Positions 7,626 through 16,894 are shown, numbered from the stretch's first letter. The stretch: 64,000 nucleotides of DNA from SXOA01 sp051004015 (GCA_051004015.1 JBPCKT010000029.1:1-64000); one strand, 5' to 3'. Notes: generated by a model not told the origin, from the letters alone. Made by a program: numbers and translations.

Positions 7626-8459
7626 TTAGAACCCGAATTCCGGACGCCGCTTGGCGAGCTGCGATTGCAGGCGGGCGACGATGCTGCTGTGCATCTGGCT
7701 GACGCGGCTTTCGGAGAGGTCGAGGGTGGCCCCGATCTCCTTCATGGTCAGCTCTTCGTAGTAGTAGAGGATGATGATCAGCCGCTCGTTGCGGTTGAGC
7801 CCCTTGGTGACGAGCCGCATCAGGTCGTTCTTCTGGATGCGGCGGGTGGGGTCTTCCCCCTTCTTGTCCTCCAGGATGTCGATCTCGCGGACGTCCTTGT
7901 AGCTGTCGGTCTCGTACCACTTCTTGTTGAGGCTGATGAGGTTGACCGCACTCGCCTCCATCTGCATTTTTTCCAGCTCGGGGACGGGGATTTCCATGTG
8001 GCTCGCGAGCTCGACGGCCGTGGGGTGGCGGCCGAGGCGGGCTTCCATGATTTTGGTCGCTTCGTTGAGCTTGCTGGCCTTGCTGCGGACGAGGCGGGGC
8101 ACCCAGTCCATGGTGCGGAGCTCGTCGAGCATGGCCCCGCGGATGCGCGGCACGCAGTAGGTCTCGAACTTGACGCCGCGGCTCATGTCGAAGGCGTCGA
8201 TGGCGTCCATCAAGCCGAAGATGCCGGCCGAGACCAGGTCGTCGAGCTCCACGCCCTCCGGAAGGCGGGCCCAAATCCGCTCGCCGTTGTACTTAACGAG
8301 CGGCAAGTAATTTTCGACGAGCCGGTTGCGGTGGTCTTGATTCTCGGGGTCGGCTTTGTAGCGCCGCCAGACTTCATCGATCTCGAGCTGCGCTGGCGCA
8401 GTGTTTTTGTCAGCGGGCTGCGCATAAACAGGGGCAGGAGCCGTGAGAGCCGTTACCAT
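7626..8459 (-). CDS. fliA: Flagellar-type RNA polymerase sigma factor (sigma-28/FliA family)
   Basis: 277 residues. The start at 8459 is fixed by a clear GGAGG five bases upstream of the ATG; a longer reading to 8567 has no such signal. Region 2 is evident (NYLPLVKYNGERIW, ELDDLVSAGIFGLMDAIDAFD, GVKFETYCVPRIRGAMLDELR, MDWVPR), followed by region 3 (GRHPTAVELASHMEIP) and region 4 (LNRNERLIIILYYYEEL, MKEIGATLDLSESRVSQMHSSI). These are typical of the FliA/WhiG group. It ends the flhA-flhF-flhG cluster, which supports a flagellar or motility role. The first 30 residues are Ala/Pro rich and variable. Confidence 0.93.
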   Translation of the reverse strand: MVTALTAPAPVYAQPADKNTAPAQLEIDEVWRRYKADPENQDHRNRLVENYLPLVKYNGERIWARLPEGVELDDLVSAGIFGLMDAIDAFDMSRGVKFETYCVPRIRGAMLDELRTMDWVPRLVRSKASKLNEATKIMEARLGRHPTAVELASHMEIPVPELEKMQMEASAVNLISLNKKWYETDSYKDVREIDILEDKKGEDPTRRIQKNDLMRLVTKGLNRNERLIIILYYYEELTMKEIGATLDLSESRVSQMHSSIVARLQSQLAKRRPEFGF

Positions 8460-8589
8460 TCCATCCTCCGTGATGTATCGCCTGTGTGGTGGAACGAGCT
8501 TCGGGGTAGCGAGAGCTTCGTCCCAGTCGCACTGGGGCGCTGGTATGTCCGTTTTTGTTGCCAGCACACTCCGTGTACTGGCCGCTTTT

Positions 8590-8640
8590 GCAGGATGGGC
8601 TTCCCAGCCCGTCCCGGACGGCCTGGGGAGGCCGTCCTAA
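8590..8640. repeat. TCC-centred palindromes, copies 2 and 3
   Basis: Two palindromes lie side by side in the spacer between the sigma factor gene and the small membrane protein gene. One (8590-8614) has arms around GGGCTTCCCAGCCC. The other (8616-8640, opposite orientation) has arms around GGCCTCCCCAGGCC. Both keep the outer GGA...TCC ends, and their stems differ from each other by paired changes. Confidence 0.7.
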
Positions 8641-8662
8641 TTCACTGTCATCCGCGTGGTCG

Positions 8663-8923
8663 TCAGGTTGCAGGTGCTTGTTTTTTAGTTTTGGTTTTGT
8701 CCGCGTCCATGGATTTCAGAGCGGCTTCGAACCTGGCCTTCACTGCTTCACCCGTGAAGCGGTCGGCCAAGATCCCCGCGACGAGCCCCACGGCCGCAAA
8801 GCCGAAGAGCCCTCCGCAGGCGGCTGCCAGGCAAGCTTCCGCATCGGACCCCTGGAGGAGTCCGCGGGCCAGTATGAGCCCGAATGCAAGTAGCCCCAGG
8901 ACACCCGCGTATGTTCGCCCCAT
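8663..8923 (-). CDS. Small membrane protein in the flagellar operon
   Basis: 86 residues with GAGGA four bases before the ATG. Two hydrophobic segments are visible at about residues 5-22 (AGVLGLLAFGLILARGLL) and 30-52 (ACLAAACGGLFGFAAVGLVAGIL), then a charged, Lys-rich tail. I recognise no family. It lies between flhG and the fliA-like gene on the same strand, so it is probably part of the flagellar operon; its role is unknown. The short length leaves some doubt, but the ribosome site, membrane pattern and position support a real gene. Confidence 0.6.
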   Translation of the reverse strand: MGRTYAGVLGLLAFGLILARGLLQGSDAEACLAAACGGLFGFAAVGLVAGILADRFTGEAVKARFEAALKSMDADKTKTKKQAPAT

Positions 8924-9103
8924 GTCATCCTCAGACTGCCGTCAAACTTTTCGCAGCCTATGCAAATTAACGCCACAACGCGCTTCCGCGCCTGTCGTTT
9001 ATCGGCGCTTCCCCTTGGGGAAGTTGAGCCGATCTTTCCGGTTTGCCGGATTGCGTGTGGGAGAGAGGAGAAACTCATGGGGAAAATGAATGTGGGTGTT
9101 GGT

Positions 9104-9955
9104 TTAGGCAACGGTGCGAATCTCGTTGCTCACGGAGCTGCTCAGCAGTCGCTGGGCAATCTGCTCCAAGGCGGAGTCAAAGGCATCGTCGGAAACGCCA
9201 GTGGTGCTGGCGGCCGTTGGACTCGTCGGCAGGGAACCTGCCAAGGTCAACGGCAGCTTGAGGAAGCGTCGGGAGGAGCGGTCGAGCCGCTCGTGTACAT
9301 CGATTGCTATGGCCTGGTCCCGAGCGTGATTGACCACGACGTGCAGCCGGGGGAGGACCACGGTGCGGGACCAGCAGGACTTGAGCAAGGCATAAGTGTT
9401 CATGACAGCGGAGTCGTCGCCACTGGTGACCAGGACCAGGTCGTCCGCACGTTGCCAAAAGGAGAGGAGCGGGCTATGCAGCAGACTTTCGCCGCGCGGC
9501 TCCGCTTCCTGGCAGGGAACATCGAGCACTACCACGTCCGTATGCCGCGACAGGCCGGCGAGTTGCCGCATCAATCGCTCGGCCGACTTGTCGGTCAGCA
9601 GCGTTCGTTCGGTCGCCGTTTGCGAGCCCGCGAGAATTTGAATTCCCGCCGGACCGCGCTGCAGCACTTCGTGAATGTTCCGCCGCTCGGTCAGCACGTC
9701 CGTCAGGCCGGGAGCAAGATGGACGCGGCAGAGGAGGGATGCTCCGGCTGTTTCCAGGTCGGCATCGACAAGCACCACGCGTTGCCCTTGACGGGCCAGA
9801 GAGGTCGACAGATGCACGGCCAGTGTCGTGCCGCCGAGCCGCCGCTCGCCGGAGGAGACGACAATTGTCCGAGCCGAAACGGAGTGCGACGCCGGAGCTG
9901 GCCGCAGCGTCCGCAGCGCCAGGCTGCGGAGTCGCGAAGCTTGATCGTGGCTCAT
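9104..9955 (-). CDS. flhG: FlhG/MinD-like ParA-family protein with degenerate Walker A
   Basis: 283 residues. Position directly after flhF (ATG overlapping its stop at 9955-9952) and the fold pattern mark it as FlhG (YlxH/FleN), which sets flagellum number and acts with FlhF. The switch-type strands are there (VVLVDADLETAGASLL; TDVVVLDVPCQEAE; DDLVLVTSGDDSAVMNTYALL; LHVVVNHARD). The deviant Walker A, normally KGGxGKTT, reads ERRLGGTT, so both the signature lysine and the P-loop lysine are absent. ATP hydrolysis is therefore doubtful. The N-terminal 28 residues are polar. Confidence 0.85.
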   Translation of the reverse strand: MSHDQASRLRSLALRTLRPAPASHSVSARTIVVSSGERRLGGTTLAVHLSTSLARQGQRVVLVDADLETAGASLLCRVHLAPGLTDVLTERRNIHEVLQRGPAGIQILAGSQTATERTLLTDKSAERLMRQLAGLSRHTDVVVLDVPCQEAEPRGESLLHSPLLSFWQRADDLVLVTSGDDSAVMNTYALLKSCWSRTVVLPRLHVVVNHARDQAIAIDVHERLDRSSRRFLKLPLTLAGSLPTSPTAASTTGVSDDAFDSALEQIAQRLLSSSVSNEIRTVA

Positions 9956-10986
9956 CGCGCACCTCCCGCCTGCGTTGGGCGCAGGTCGCAGGCCTCGCCC
10001 AGAATCCGCTCGGCCAGGTGGCGTGGAATGGCGGTGCGGATGTCATCCGGCACATTCTGTCCGTCGGTTACATAGCAGAGGGGCAAATGAGGATTGCAAA
10101 AAACTGGAATCAGATTGTTCAAGGAGACTGCTTCGTCAATCTTCGTCAGAAGCAGCGACGCGGCGCCGATACGGCTGAAGGATGCGGCAGCACCCTGGCA
10201 GCTTTCGAGGCCGGCGGTGGCGCTGAGGACGAGGACCACCTCGTCGACGCCCGCTTCGGCCAGCAGCAGGCGCAGCCCGGCCATGCGGGCTTCGTCCCGC
10301 GGGCTGCGGCCGGCTGTGTCCATCAAGATCAGATCCAAGTCGCCAAGGCGAGCCATCGCCTCCCCCACTTCGCGCGGCGAGGAGGCGACCTCGAGCGGCA
10401 GGTCCATGATTTCGGCATAGGTCCGCAGCTGCTCGACGGCGGCGATGCGGAAGGTGTCCACCGTGATGAGGCCGACGCTGCACTTCTGCTGGAAAGCGTA
10501 TTGAGCGGCCAGTTTGGCAATCGAGGTCGTCTTGCCGACTCCGGTCGGTCCCACAAACGCCACGACTTTCGGCCTGCCTCCGCCGACCCGAATTGGACCG
10601 CTGACACAGATCTCTTGCTCGAGTTTCCTCAGCCGAGTTGCCTGGCTAACTTGGGCTTGCTCCGGCGCTCTGCGGCAAAGGTCGTCCAGCCCCGCGCTCT
10701 GCCGATGCGGCTGAAAGAGGTCTTCCCGAAACTTGCTGCGGTAGTCATGAGCGTCCGCAGTATGCGTTTCGTCCGTCGTGATCGATCGCGCCAGAGACTC
10801 CAGCCGACTTGGGACTTGCACTTCCACCGAAGCGGTAACCTCAATCTGCTTGACGCCTCCCAGCCAACGCGAGATGCCGCCAGCCACGTCCCGCGTGTGC
10901 AGCACGGAAGCATCCGGCCCGAGGTCTTCGCGCACCAGCCGCAAGGCCTCTTGGAGGGATCGAGCTCGGTAAGTTCGCAGGTCCAT
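9952..10986 (-). CDS. flhF: Flagellar SRP-type GTPase FlhF
   Basis: 344 residues. It opens with the FlhF signature (LRTYRARSLQEALRLVREDLGPDASVLHTRDV), a variable B-domain to about residue 125, and then the NG GTPase: G1 GPTGVGKTT (146-154), G2 region TVDTFRIAAVEQLRTYAE, G3 MDTAGRSPRDE, and G4 TKIDEAVSLNNLIPV. FlhF is an SRP54/FtsY relative that places flagella at the cell pole together with FlhG. It overlaps flhG by four bases and lies 54 bases downstream of flhA, all on the minus strand. Confidence 0.95.
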   Translation of the reverse strand: MDLRTYRARSLQEALRLVREDLGPDASVLHTRDVAGGISRWLGGVKQIEVTASVEVQVPSRLESLARSITTDETHTADAHDYRSKFREDLFQPHRQSAGLDDLCRRAPEQAQVSQATRLRKLEQEICVSGPIRVGGGRPKVVAFVGPTGVGKTTSIAKLAAQYAFQQKCSVGLITVDTFRIAAVEQLRTYAEIMDLPLEVASSPREVGEAMARLGDLDLILMDTAGRSPRDEARMAGLRLLLAEAGVDEVVLVLSATAGLESCQGAAASFSRIGAASLLLTKIDEAVSLNNLIPVFCNPHLPLCYVTDGQNVPDDIRTAIPRHLAERILGEACDLRPTQAGGAR

Positions 10987-10991
10987 GTTTT

Positions 10992-11025
10992 GGCGAGCGG
11001 GGGGCGTCAGCCCCCTGATTCTTCG
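10992..11025 (+). repeat. 34-nt hairpin repeat, copy 1
   Basis: It begins GGCGAGCGGGGGGCGTCAGC and ends CCCCTGATTCTTCG, with a GGGGGC/GCCCCC hairpin in the middle. It matches 23847-23880 at 31 of 34 positions. It fills most of the flhA-flhF spacer and may be transcribed within the operon mRNA. Confidence 0.75.
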
Positions 11026-11040
11026 TTAAGGGAAAGTGAG

Positions 11041-13104
11041 TCAGGCTTTGTCGGCGACGATTCCAACAATCTCCACGCGCGTGTCTCTGGTGATCTCGTT
11101 AAAGCTCAGCACCGTCAGGCGGGGCAAGTTGCCGGCGGTCATTTGCTTCAATCCGGCCCGAATCTGCGGGCTGACCAGGACAATCGGCTTGCGGCCCTGG
11201 CGGGTGAGCTTGTTCAATTCAGTGCCCAGCATCTCGCACATTCGCTCGACAGTTGCCGGAGCGGTTCGGATGAACAGCCCCCGCTCGGTGTGATCGATGC
11301 CGGAGGCAATTCTGTCTTCCACAGCCGGGTCGAGCGTCAGGACGTAGATGCGGCTTTCGGCATCGCGATAGCGAGAGCAGATGGTGCGAGCCAGGCGATG
11401 GCGGACGTATTCGCTGAGGATGATCGGGTCCTTGGTCTTGCCGGCGTAGTCCCCCAGCGTCTCCAAGATCTGGCTGAGCTGCCGGATCGGGACTTCTTCG
11501 CGGAGCAGCAGTTGCAAGACCTGCTGCACGTCGGCAATTTTCATCAGGCCGGGGATCAGCTCGTCGACAACTGCCGGGCTGGTCTTCTTGAGCTCGTCGA
11601 TGAGGTGCTTCGTCGCGTCGCGGGTGAGCAGTTCATCGGCATGGCGGCGGACGATCTCTTGCAAGTGCGTGGCGAGCACCGCGGTCGGCTCGACCGGGGT
11701 GTAGCCGAGCATCGCAGCCCGATCCTGCATTCCTTGCTCAATCCAAACCGCCGGCTGTTGGAAGGCGGGGTCCTTGGTTTCAATGCCGCCGATCTTGCCG
11801 GTCGTCATGCCGCTGTCAATGGCCATGAGCTTTCCGGGAAGGACTTCGCCGATAGCCACGGCGCTGTTGGCGATCTTGATGCGGTATTCATTTTCAGCGA
11901 GGCGGATGTTGTCGCGAATCCGGACCTTCGGCAGGATGATCCCAATCTCCGCCGCAATCGACTGCCGAACGCCGGTGATCCGCGGCAGCAAGTCGCCGCC
12001 ATATTTGGGACTGGCGAGGCGGACAAGCGAGGCGCCAATTTCAATTTCCATCGGGTCGATGGCCAGGAAGTCCTCGATCCGCTCCTCGGCCTTCTTCGGC
12101 TCGGCATCCGCTTTGGCCTTGTCGGCAACGCGCACGTCCTCGGCCTTCTTATTGCGCGTAAGCATCAAGGCCAGGCCGCAGCAGCTCGCGCCGATCATCA
12201 GCAGCGGAGTCGTCGGCAGGCTGGTGAAGACGAGGATGCCAAGGAAACCTGCCGCCACCACAAGCGCCCGCGGATTGCTGAAGAGCTGGGTCAGGAATTG
12301 GACCGGCAGATTGGACTTCTGCGTGCTGCGGGTGGTTATAAGACCGGCAGCGAGCGAGATGAGGAATGCCGGAACCTGGCTGACCAGGCCGTCACCAATC
12401 GTCAGCTTGGTGAAGACCTCTGCCGCGGTGACGAAGTCCATACCTTGCTGGAACACGCCGATCACGAAGCCGCCGATGATATTGATGATCGTGATGATGA
12501 TGCCCGCGATGGCGTCGCCGCGGACGAATTTGCTGGCACCATCCATTGCTCCATAGAAGTCGGCCTGCTGGGTGATTTCTTCACGGCGGCGCTGGGCTTC
12601 TTTCTCGTCGATGATGCCGGCATTGAGGTCGGCGTCAATTGCCATCTGCCGGCCCGGCATGCCGTCCAAGGCAAAGCGGGCGGCGACTTCGCTGATGCGA
12701 GTCGCGCCTTTTGTGATGACGACGAACTGGATCACGATAATGATGACGAAGATGATGATGCCAACGACCACCTGATCGCCGGCCACGAACTCGCCGAAGC
12801 TTTTGATCACGCCGCCGGCGGCATACAGGCCGTCCTTGCCGCCGTGCGTCAAAATGAGGCGAGTGGATGCCACGTTGAGCACCAGGCGAGCGAGCGTGGT
12901 TGCCAGCAGCAGCGACGGGAAGATGTTGAATTCCAGTGGCGTGCGGACATAGATGGTTGTGAGCAGCACGATGACGGAGATCGTGATGTTCCCCGCTAGC
13001 AGAACGTCCATCAGGTACGCCGGCATCGGCACCAGGATTACCAGGATGCTGGCAATCAGCGCGATGGGGAGGATCAGGTCTTTCCAGCTTGCAAAGCGTG
13101 CCAT
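11041..13104 (-). CDS. flhA: Flagellar export apparatus protein FlhA
   Basis: 687 residues from the ATG at 13104, the usual length for FlhA; the frame stays open to 13245, but the added residues are not FlhA-like. The N-terminal half holds the membrane segments (DLILPIALIASILVILVPMP and following) and the FHIPEP-type region (LVLNVASTRLILTHGG, AGGVIKSFGEFVAGDQVVVG). The C-terminal cytoplasmic part includes LVRLASPKYGGDLLPRI and the GLTP-like terminal domain ending in NEITRDTRVEIVGIVADKA. FlhA is the export gate core of the flagellar type III secretion system. It is the first gene of the minus-strand flagellar group. Confidence 0.96.
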   Translation of the reverse strand: MARFASWKDLILPIALIASILVILVPMPAYLMDVLLAGNITISVIVLLTTIYVRTPLEFNIFPSLLLATTLARLVLNVASTRLILTHGGKDGLYAAGGVIKSFGEFVAGDQVVVGIIIFVIIIVIQFVVITKGATRISEVAARFALDGMPGRQMAIDADLNAGIIDEKEAQRRREEITQQADFYGAMDGASKFVRGDAIAGIIITIINIIGGFVIGVFQQGMDFVTAAEVFTKLTIGDGLVSQVPAFLISLAAGLITTRSTQKSNLPVQFLTQLFSNPRALVVAAGFLGILVFTSLPTTPLLMIGASCCGLALMLTRNKKAEDVRVADKAKADAEPKKAEERIEDFLAIDPMEIEIGASLVRLASPKYGGDLLPRITGVRQSIAAEIGIILPKVRIRDNIRLAENEYRIKIANSAVAIGEVLPGKLMAIDSGMTTGKIGGIETKDPAFQQPAVWIEQGMQDRAAMLGYTPVEPTAVLATHLQEIVRRHADELLTRDATKHLIDELKKTSPAVVDELIPGLMKIADVQQVLQLLLREEVPIRQLSQILETLGDYAGKTKDPIILSEYVRHRLARTICSRYRDAESRIYVLTLDPAVEDRIASGIDHTERGLFIRTAPATVERMCEMLGTELNKLTRQGRKPIVLVSPQIRAGLKQMTAGNLPRLTVLSFNEITRDTRVEIVGIVADKA

Positions 13105-13306
13105 GTTGCAAACGCGCGGCCCTGCGGGGCTGCGTGGAGCTGTCGCCAGTGAAAACTGAGGTAGAGAAGAGGGCGGGAGAGTATCGCAAGGTTCGCGGAC
13201 GAGCAAGGGCGGAATTGGCCGGCATTCTGAGCGATGTTTTCGCAATAGCTCTTGCGGAATTGAGCCGCTTTGACTATTCCCCCCCTAACTTTTCCAGAGG
13301 ATCGCC

Positions 13307-14128
13307 ATGTCCGCCCGGCTGACCGTTCTGATTCCCTGCAAGAATGAGCAGGACAACATCCGCGCCTGCGTGGAGTCCGCTCGCCTCGTGGCCGATGAGG
13401 TGCTCGTCGCAGACTCCGGTTCCACCGACCGGACGCTGGAGATCGTCGCCAACATCGGCGGCTGCCGAGTCATCGAGCGGGAGTTCATCAGCTATAGCGA
13501 TTTCAAGAATTGGGCGATTCCGCAAGCGCAACACGAATGGGTGCTGATCGTTGATGCCGACGAGAGGGTCACGCCGGAATTGGCAGCCGAGATCCGCGAA
13601 AAACTGGCAGCCGTGGGCGATGACATTGACGGCTACTGGATTCGGCGACGCAACTTCTTCCTGGGGCACGAAATCAAGCACTCCGGTTGCGATACCAGCA
13701 AACTCTTCCGCCTGGTGCGGAGGGATGTCTGCCGCTATCGCGACTGTCGTGTCCACGAAGAGATCAATGTTCGTCCCGGGCGAGACGCCGTCCTTTCCCA
13801 GACGCTGCTCCATTACACGTATTGGACGCTCGACCAGTATTTTGAAAAGCAAGTCAAGTACACCCGGCTGTCGGCCCTTGACCGCTGGGATGCTGGAAAG
13901 CGTGTGACGACGCTGGGGATGCTGATGACTCCCTTTATGAGGTTTTTCTGGTTGTACGTGCTGAGGCTCGGCTTTTTGGATGGCCTGGTGGGACTTCAGG
14001 TCTGCATGCTGCAAGCGTTCTTCGTGACGTTCGTCAAACAAGCCCGGTTGTGGGAGCTCAGCCACGCGTTGCCTCAGCCACGCGAAGAGTCACCCGAGGC
14101 CCCCACCCAGTCGCGTCGCGCTGCATAA
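13307..14128 (+). CDS. Family 2 glycosyltransferase (WaaE/KdtX-like)
   Basis: 273 residues, ATG preceded by AGAGGA. The GT-A pattern is clear: LTVLIPCKNEQDNIRACVES at the N-terminus, DEVLVADSGSTDRTLEIV (nucleotide site), and WVLIVDADERVTPELAAEI with the metal-binding DAD. The rest (WIRRRNFFLGHEIKHSG, KLFRLVRRD, VHEEINV) follows the LPS core beta-1,4-glucosyltransferase group. It probably transfers a sugar to a lipopolysaccharide core or other cell-surface glycan; donor and acceptor are unknown. The following gene is a heptosyltransferase-like enzyme on the same strand, which fits a shared envelope-glycan role. Confidence 0.9.
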   Translation: MSARLTVLIPCKNEQDNIRACVESARLVADEVLVADSGSTDRTLEIVANIGGCRVIEREFISYSDFKNWAIPQAQHEWVLIVDADERVTPELAAEIREKLAAVGDDIDGYWIRRRNFFLGHEIKHSGCDTSKLFRLVRRDVCRYRDCRVHEEINVRPGRDAVLSQTLLHYTYWTLDQYFEKQVKYTRLSALDRWDAGKRVTTLGMLMTPFMRFFWLYVLRLGFLDGLVGLQVCMLQAFFVTFVKQARLWELSHALPQPREESPEAPTQSRRAA

Positions 14129-14193
14129 GGTAGACGCCTTACTATTTTGTTCGAGTCGGTTCACCAATGACCTTTTAGCCCCGCTCGTTTCGT

Positions 14194-15255
14194 ATGCGAC
14201 TTGGCATCATGCTCCCGAATTGGATCGGCGACCTGGCGATGGCCACGCCGGCCCTGCGAGCGCTCCGCAAACACTTTGCGGACGCCGAGATGATTGGCCT
14301 GGTCCGTCCTTACGCCGCGGCAGTGCTGGGGGGAACGACCTGGCTTGACGGCCTGATCTCTTGGGAACATCGAGGATGGCGAGCGATCCCGGGAAATATT
14401 GGCACCGCCTTGCAGTTGCGGAATCAGCGATTCGACTCGTTCGTTTTGCTGCGGCACTCCTTCACCGCGGCGCTGGTGGCGCGTGCCAGCGGCGCCAAGC
14501 GGATCGTAGGCTACGAGAGACGGGGAGGAAACTGGCTCCTGACTGACGCTCTGCCGATGCCTAAGAACGGCGCCGCGCTGCTCCCTGTCCCGGCGGTCGA
14601 TAGCTACCTGGGCCTGGCTTACCTGCTCGGCTGTCCGCTGGAATCGCGGCGGCTTGAGTTGCATACAACTCCCCAGGAAGAAGCGGCCGGCGAGGCGATT
14701 TGCCAGGTGCTGCGCATTCCTGCCGGCCAGCCGGCCATGATGCTGAACACGGGCGGCGCTTATGGGGGCGCCAAGCATTGGCCGGTGGAGCATGGCGCAG
14801 CACTGGCTCGCCGTGCCGCCACGGATTTGAACATGCACGTGGTCGTCAACTGCGGGCCGGCGGAATTTGCCGCGGCCGATGAGATTGTACGGCTCGCCAG
14901 GCATCGCCACGTCACCAATCTGGCCCATTTGCCGCCGCCGCTTCGCGGCATCGGCCCCAGCAAAGCCGTCATTCGACGGATGCAGCTCATGGTTTCGACC
15001 GATAGCGGCCCGCGGCACCTGGCGGCAGCGCTGGGCGTGCCCACCATCTCGCTCTTCGGTCCCATCGATCCCGCCTGGTCCAATAACTATCAGCCCGGCG
15101 GCGTGGAGTTGCGTCTGAACTTGCCGTGCGCTCCCTGTGGCCAGCGAGTTTGTCCGCTCAAACATCAGAAGTGCATGCGTGACCTCTCCGTGGACATGGT
15201 ATTTGAAGCCGTCCAGCGGAAGCTCGCGGCAAAGCCGTCGCGAATCGCGGCCTGA
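14194..15255 (+). CDS. Family 9 glycosyltransferase (heptosyltransferase, WaaF-like)
   Basis: 353 residues. It begins MRLGIMLPNWIGDLAMATPALRALRKHF, the classic GT9 N-terminus, with the LPNWIGD loop typical of WaaF. The C-terminal donor site reads MVSTDSGPRHLAAALGVPTISLFGPIDPAWSNNY, and ends with a LNLPCAPCGQRVCPLKHQKCM cysteine-rich segment common in heptosyltransferase II. It probably adds a heptose or similar sugar to the inner lipopolysaccharide core, acting on the cytoplasmic face. It is 65 bases after the GT2 gene and likely co-transcribed with it. Confidence 0.92.
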   Translation: MRLGIMLPNWIGDLAMATPALRALRKHFADAEMIGLVRPYAAAVLGGTTWLDGLISWEHRGWRAIPGNIGTALQLRNQRFDSFVLLRHSFTAALVARASGAKRIVGYERRGGNWLLTDALPMPKNGAALLPVPAVDSYLGLAYLLGCPLESRRLELHTTPQEEAAGEAICQVLRIPAGQPAMMLNTGGAYGGAKHWPVEHGAALARRAATDLNMHVVVNCGPAEFAAADEIVRLARHRHVTNLAHLPPPLRGIGPSKAVIRRMQLMVSTDSGPRHLAAALGVPTISLFGPIDPAWSNNYQPGGVELRLNLPCAPCGQRVCPLKHQKCMRDLSVDMVFEAVQRKLAAKPSRIAA

Positions 15256-15262
15256 GTCTCCC

Positions 15263-16894
15263 TCACTTTCCCAGCGACTTCGCCACATCCGTTCGATAGG
15301 CTGCCACGCCCGGCCAGAGGCCAACCACAATGGCCAGCAGGACCAGGCCGGGGATGAGTGTCCATTCCATGGGGATGACCAATCGCTCGGCGATGCCGCC
15401 TTCCATCCCGAACCATCGCAGCGGCTCGTAGAAAGGATCTCCCCAGAGATTAAGACCAACGTTGACGCCGGTTTGTTCTTCGATTTTTGGGCTAGCAATC
15501 AAGCAGAGCAAATGCCCAAACACCCAGCCCGCCAGACCGCCTCCCAGGGAGAGGAGCGTGGATTCCAGCAGGATGATAGTCATCACCGTACTGCGTCCGG
15601 CACCCAGCGCCCGCATGATGGCGATCTCCTGGCGGCGCTCGCTCATGGAGTTATAGATACTCACCAGGATGCTCACGCCGCTGACGATGCAGATCAACGT
15701 CGTCAGCGTTAGTAACATGATTTGGATCGGGTCGATGATGAAATCGAACATTCCCGTGATCACGGCGATTGGCATCACCGCCTGGGCCTCTTTCCCCTTG
15801 TTGATGGCCTTATCCATGTCCAATGCGGCTTTCAGCGGCGTCTTCAGCAGCAAGGCGGTGATCTTCCGCTGCTCCACCGCGAGCGGTTCCTGCTGGGGGG
15901 CGGTTTCGCGGGCAAGCTGACGGGCGACGTATTCTTGCCAAGCCTTCTTTTGGGCTTTCGGGTCTCGCAGGCTGGTGATGGCGTCCATTTCCGCCTTCTC
16001 CGCCTTCGCCCGCTCATCCACGTCGACTGGCTCCGAGTGTCCTTCCATCAAATAGAAGCCTTCCATGTTGATGAACACGGCCCGGTCATTCGGCGTGCCG
16101 GAAGGCTTGAGGATGCCGACTACCGTGAACGTGCTGGCGTGTGCCCCGCCTCCCTGGTAACCGTGGCTGGGGGAGAACTTGTGTCCCAACTCGATCTTCA
16201 ACTCGCGGGCGACCGCAGAGCCGACGACCGCCTCGAAGTAGGTGTGATTGGGGTCAAACTCGTGAAAGTTTCGTCCCTGGGCGAATTCGAACTTCTTCTG
16301 GTTCTCGATGTCGTAGACCAGAGTGTCGAACAGCTCGGTGTTCGTGGCGACAACCCGGAAGCGGTCGTAGTAATCGCCGAGGCAAATCGGAATCGCAAAC
16401 TCGGTCAGGTGCGAATACATTCCCGGCCGACCCAAATCCGCGCGAACGGCATCCTGTTTTTCCGCGACGGGATCAAGCAAGTCGTCCGCGATCAGGTCAA
16501 GCGGCCCCCCCAGCGAAGTCAATTGCCGCATGTCATTGACGATCGTGCTGGCTTCGTGGCTGCGGTAAGCGAACGAATGCACCATTTGCTTGTCGCGCTC
16601 CGCGCGGGACATGAATTCCAGGTAGTAATTGCCCGAAACCGGATATAGCGGCTGAGATAGGTAGTAGACAGTGCTCAGCGTGAGCTGCTCCCGCCCGCCC
16701 CCTTTGCCGCCGATGATCAGGTTGTATCCCAGGCTGGCGTTGTTGCGAAAACTCCGGTCCACCACGCCGTGGATGGAGAGCACCGCCACCACCAGCGTCA
16801 CCCCCAGCGACATGGAGAACATCGTCAGCAGCGACGCGACGCCGCGCTGGCGGATGCTACGGAAGGCGATTTGGAGGAGGTCGAGGAGATACAT
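15263..16894 (-). CDS. ABC transporter permease, FtsX/MacB-LolCE type
   Basis: 543 residues from the ATG at 16894, where the typical MYLLDLLQIAFRSIRQRGVASLLTMFSMSLG begins; the longer reading to 16960 runs into a repeat. One membrane helix at the N-terminus is followed by a large periplasmic domain (about 60-370) and three helices (IQIMLLTLTTLICIVSGVSILVSIY, ILLESTLLSLGGGLAGWVFGHLL, LVLLAIVVGLWPGVAAYRT). The periplasmic domain is long and contains a charged stretch (VDVDERAKAEKAEMDAITSL). It pairs with the LolD-like ATPase upstream and likely moves lipoproteins or other hydrophobic cargo, or acts mechanically. Confidence 0.9.
   Translation of the reverse strand: MYLLDLLQIAFRSIRQRGVASLLTMFSMSLGVTLVVAVLSIHGVVDRSFRNNASLGYNLIIGGKGGGREQLTLSTVYYLSQPLYPVSGNYYLEFMSRAERDKQMVHSFAYRSHEASTIVNDMRQLTSLGGPLDLIADDLLDPVAEKQDAVRADLGRPGMYSHLTEFAIPICLGDYYDRFRVVATNTELFDTLVYDIENQKKFEFAQGRNFHEFDPNHTYFEAVVGSAVARELKIELGHKFSPSHGYQGGGAHASTFTVVGILKPSGTPNDRAVFINMEGFYLMEGHSEPVDVDERAKAEKAEMDAITSLRDPKAQKKAWQEYVARQLARETAPQQEPLAVEQRKITALLLKTPLKAALDMDKAINKGKEAQAVMPIAVITGMFDFIIDPIQIMLLTLTTLICIVSGVSILVSIYNSMSERRQEIAIMRALGAGRSTVMTIILLESTLLSLGGGLAGWVFGHLLCLIASPKIEEQTGVNVGLNLWGDPFYEPLRWFGMEGGIAERLVIPMEWTLIPGLVLLAIVVGLWPGVAAYRTDVAKSLGK

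Noticed and set aside
9739..12999. A 1086-residue plus-strand frame as a gene
   Set aside because: It is antisense to flhG, flhF and flhA, which have clear motifs; the composition fits a GC-driven shadow.
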